Both the position numbers and the translations under genes were made by a program. A DNA stretch of 15,262 nt from Pseudomonadota bacterium (GTDB taxonomy: Bacteria; Pseudomonadota; Alphaproteobacteria; Acetobacterales; Acetobacteraceae), in assembly GCA_021845555.1 (NCBI GenBank), contig JAJZVS010000034.1:1-15262 (forward strand). Direction: 5' to 3'. The notes beneath the pieces are model-generated. The model had not been told where the DNA came from. It ran no database searches and was given only the letters and a program-made list of their open reading frames with translations. Of this stretch, positions 14,524 through 15,262 are shown one piece after another; position 1 is the stretch's first letter; the number at the start of each line of letters is the position of its first letter.

Positions 14524-15262
14524 CTACAACCCCAGCTGATCCAGCCGGATCACCGGCACCATCGCCCCGGCCGGCAGCGCCGGCGCGTGGGGGGCGCGCA
14601 GGATCAGCACGTCCGCTTGCGCCATCCGGCGCAGCATCGCCGAGTCCTGCGTCGGGAACGGCGTCGCCACCGGCCGTCCGGCGGCGTCGAAGCTCAGCGT
14701 CGCACGCAGGTGGTCCGCCCGGGCGTCGTTCTCCGCCAGCGCCGCGCCGGCCACCGCCTCGCTCACCGGCGGCGGCGCGGCGGGCAGGCCGGCGAGGCGC
14801 GCCAACGCCGGCAGTCCGAACAGCACGCCGCACACCAGGGCGGAGACCGGGTTGCCCGGCAGGCCCAGCATCGGCACGCCGGTGCCCGGCGCGCCGAGCC
14901 AGCCGAAGATCAGCGGCTTGCCGGGGCGCATCGCGATCTTCCAGAAATCGACCGTCAGCCCACGGGACGTGAGCGCCTCGATCACCAGGTCGTGCTCGCC
15001 GACGCTGGCCCCGCCGGTGGTCACCAGCAGGTCCATCCCCCGCACCGCGTCGGCCGCCGCGGCGATCGCGGCGCGGTCGTCGCGCGCCACCGGCAGCACG
15101 GTCGGCGCCCCGCCGGCCGCGCGCACCAGCGCCGCCAGCGCGTGCGAGTTGGACGACACGATCCCCCCCGGCGGGATCGGCTCGCCCGGCAGCGCGATCT
15201 CGTCCCCGGTCGCCAGCACGGCAACGCGCGGGCGGCGATGCACGGTGATCCAGGGGTAGATC
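14524..15262 (-). CDS. moeA: Molybdopterin molybdenumtransferase MoeA, C-terminal part, cut by window edge
   Basis: MoeA inserts molybdate into adenylylated molybdopterin. The visible 245 codons begin in mid-gene: IYPWITVHRRPRVAVLATGD is family sequence, so the start is beyond position 15262 and the GTG at 15243 is not used. Motifs are TTGGASVGEHDLV (the MoCF-binding loop), then MRPGKPL and GLPGNPVSAL. A C-terminal beta domain with QDSAMLRRMAQADVLILRAP follows. The stop, complement of 14524-14526, lies 19 nt from the end of the opposite-strand GMC remnant. It is on the same strand as mobB, moaD and moaE but separated by the GMC remnant and two other genes. Confidence 0.95.
   Translation of the reverse strand, partial: IYPWITVHRRPRVAVLATGDEIALPGEPIPPGGIVSSNSHALAALVRAAGGAPTVLPVARDDRAAIAAAADAVRGMDLLVTTGGASVGEHDLVIEALTSRGLTVDFWKIAMRPGKPLIFGWLGAPGTGVPMLGLPGNPVSALVCGVLFGLPALARLAGLPAAPPPVSEAVAGAALAENDARADHLRATLSFDAAGRPVATPFPTQDSAMLRRMAQADVLILRAPHAPALPAGAMVPVIRLDQLGL

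Noticed and set aside
1..15262. Defence island, CRISPR array, phage or transposon
   Set aside because: No direct-repeat array, nuclease, methyltransferase, integrase or transposase was seen. The only toxin-antitoxin pair is an ordinary VapBC-type module, and the TPR protein alone is not evidence of a defence system.

Overview
The window is very GC-rich bacterial chromosomal DNA with dense, protein-coding arms on both strands. SdhE, RecG, an SdhE/RecG neighbourhood and the style of the short GC-rich intergenic repeats suggest an alphaproteobacterium, most likely in or near the Acetobacteraceae. That placement is an inference from gene content and composition; there is no rRNA or other phylogenetic marker here. 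No tRNA, rRNA, CRISPR array, transposase, integrase or phage gene was seen.

Layout. (1) Positions 1-137 hold a cluster of inverted repeats downstream of sdhE. sdhE (176-448, minus) encodes the succinate dehydrogenase flavinylation factor. (2) Positions 449-765 contain no convincing gene. They are followed on the plus strand by a membrane-anchored TPR protein whose 5' end is unclear, a VapB/VapC-type toxin-antitoxin pair, and recG. (3) Positions 5507-8552 carry three luciferase-like (LLM, F420-dependent-type) oxidoreductases: two in tandem on minus and one on plus, the latter divergent from its closest relative over an 80-bp gap. (4) A 53-bp-arm hairpin separates the plus-strand LLM gene from fbiC (8695-11055), which encodes the fused CofG-CofH radical-SAM FO synthase that makes the deazaflavin chromophore of coenzyme F420. 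(5) From 11101 to the right edge, on minus, lie molybdenum-cofactor genes (moaE, moaD, mobB, and moeA running off the window). Interspersed with them are a proline-rich lipoprotein, a small cupin protein and an unrecognised 140-residue protein. A plus-strand remnant of a GMC-family flavin oxidoreductase lies beside moeA.

How the parts fit. The LLM/FbiC block looks like a deazaflavin cassette: one protein makes FO and three candidate F420-dependent enzymes surround it. The remaining F420 genes (cofC, cofD, cofE) are not in the window. The right arm covers late Moco steps: MoaD/MoaE (molybdopterin synthase), MoeA (molybdate insertion) and MobB (nucleotide-derivative step). The most notable points are the FbiC cassette with its inter-gene hairpin, the head-to-head LLM pair around a perfect palindrome, the in-frame amber codon ahead of the TPR gene, and the collapsed GMC oxidoreductase. 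I did not find convincing evidence of an entirely new system.
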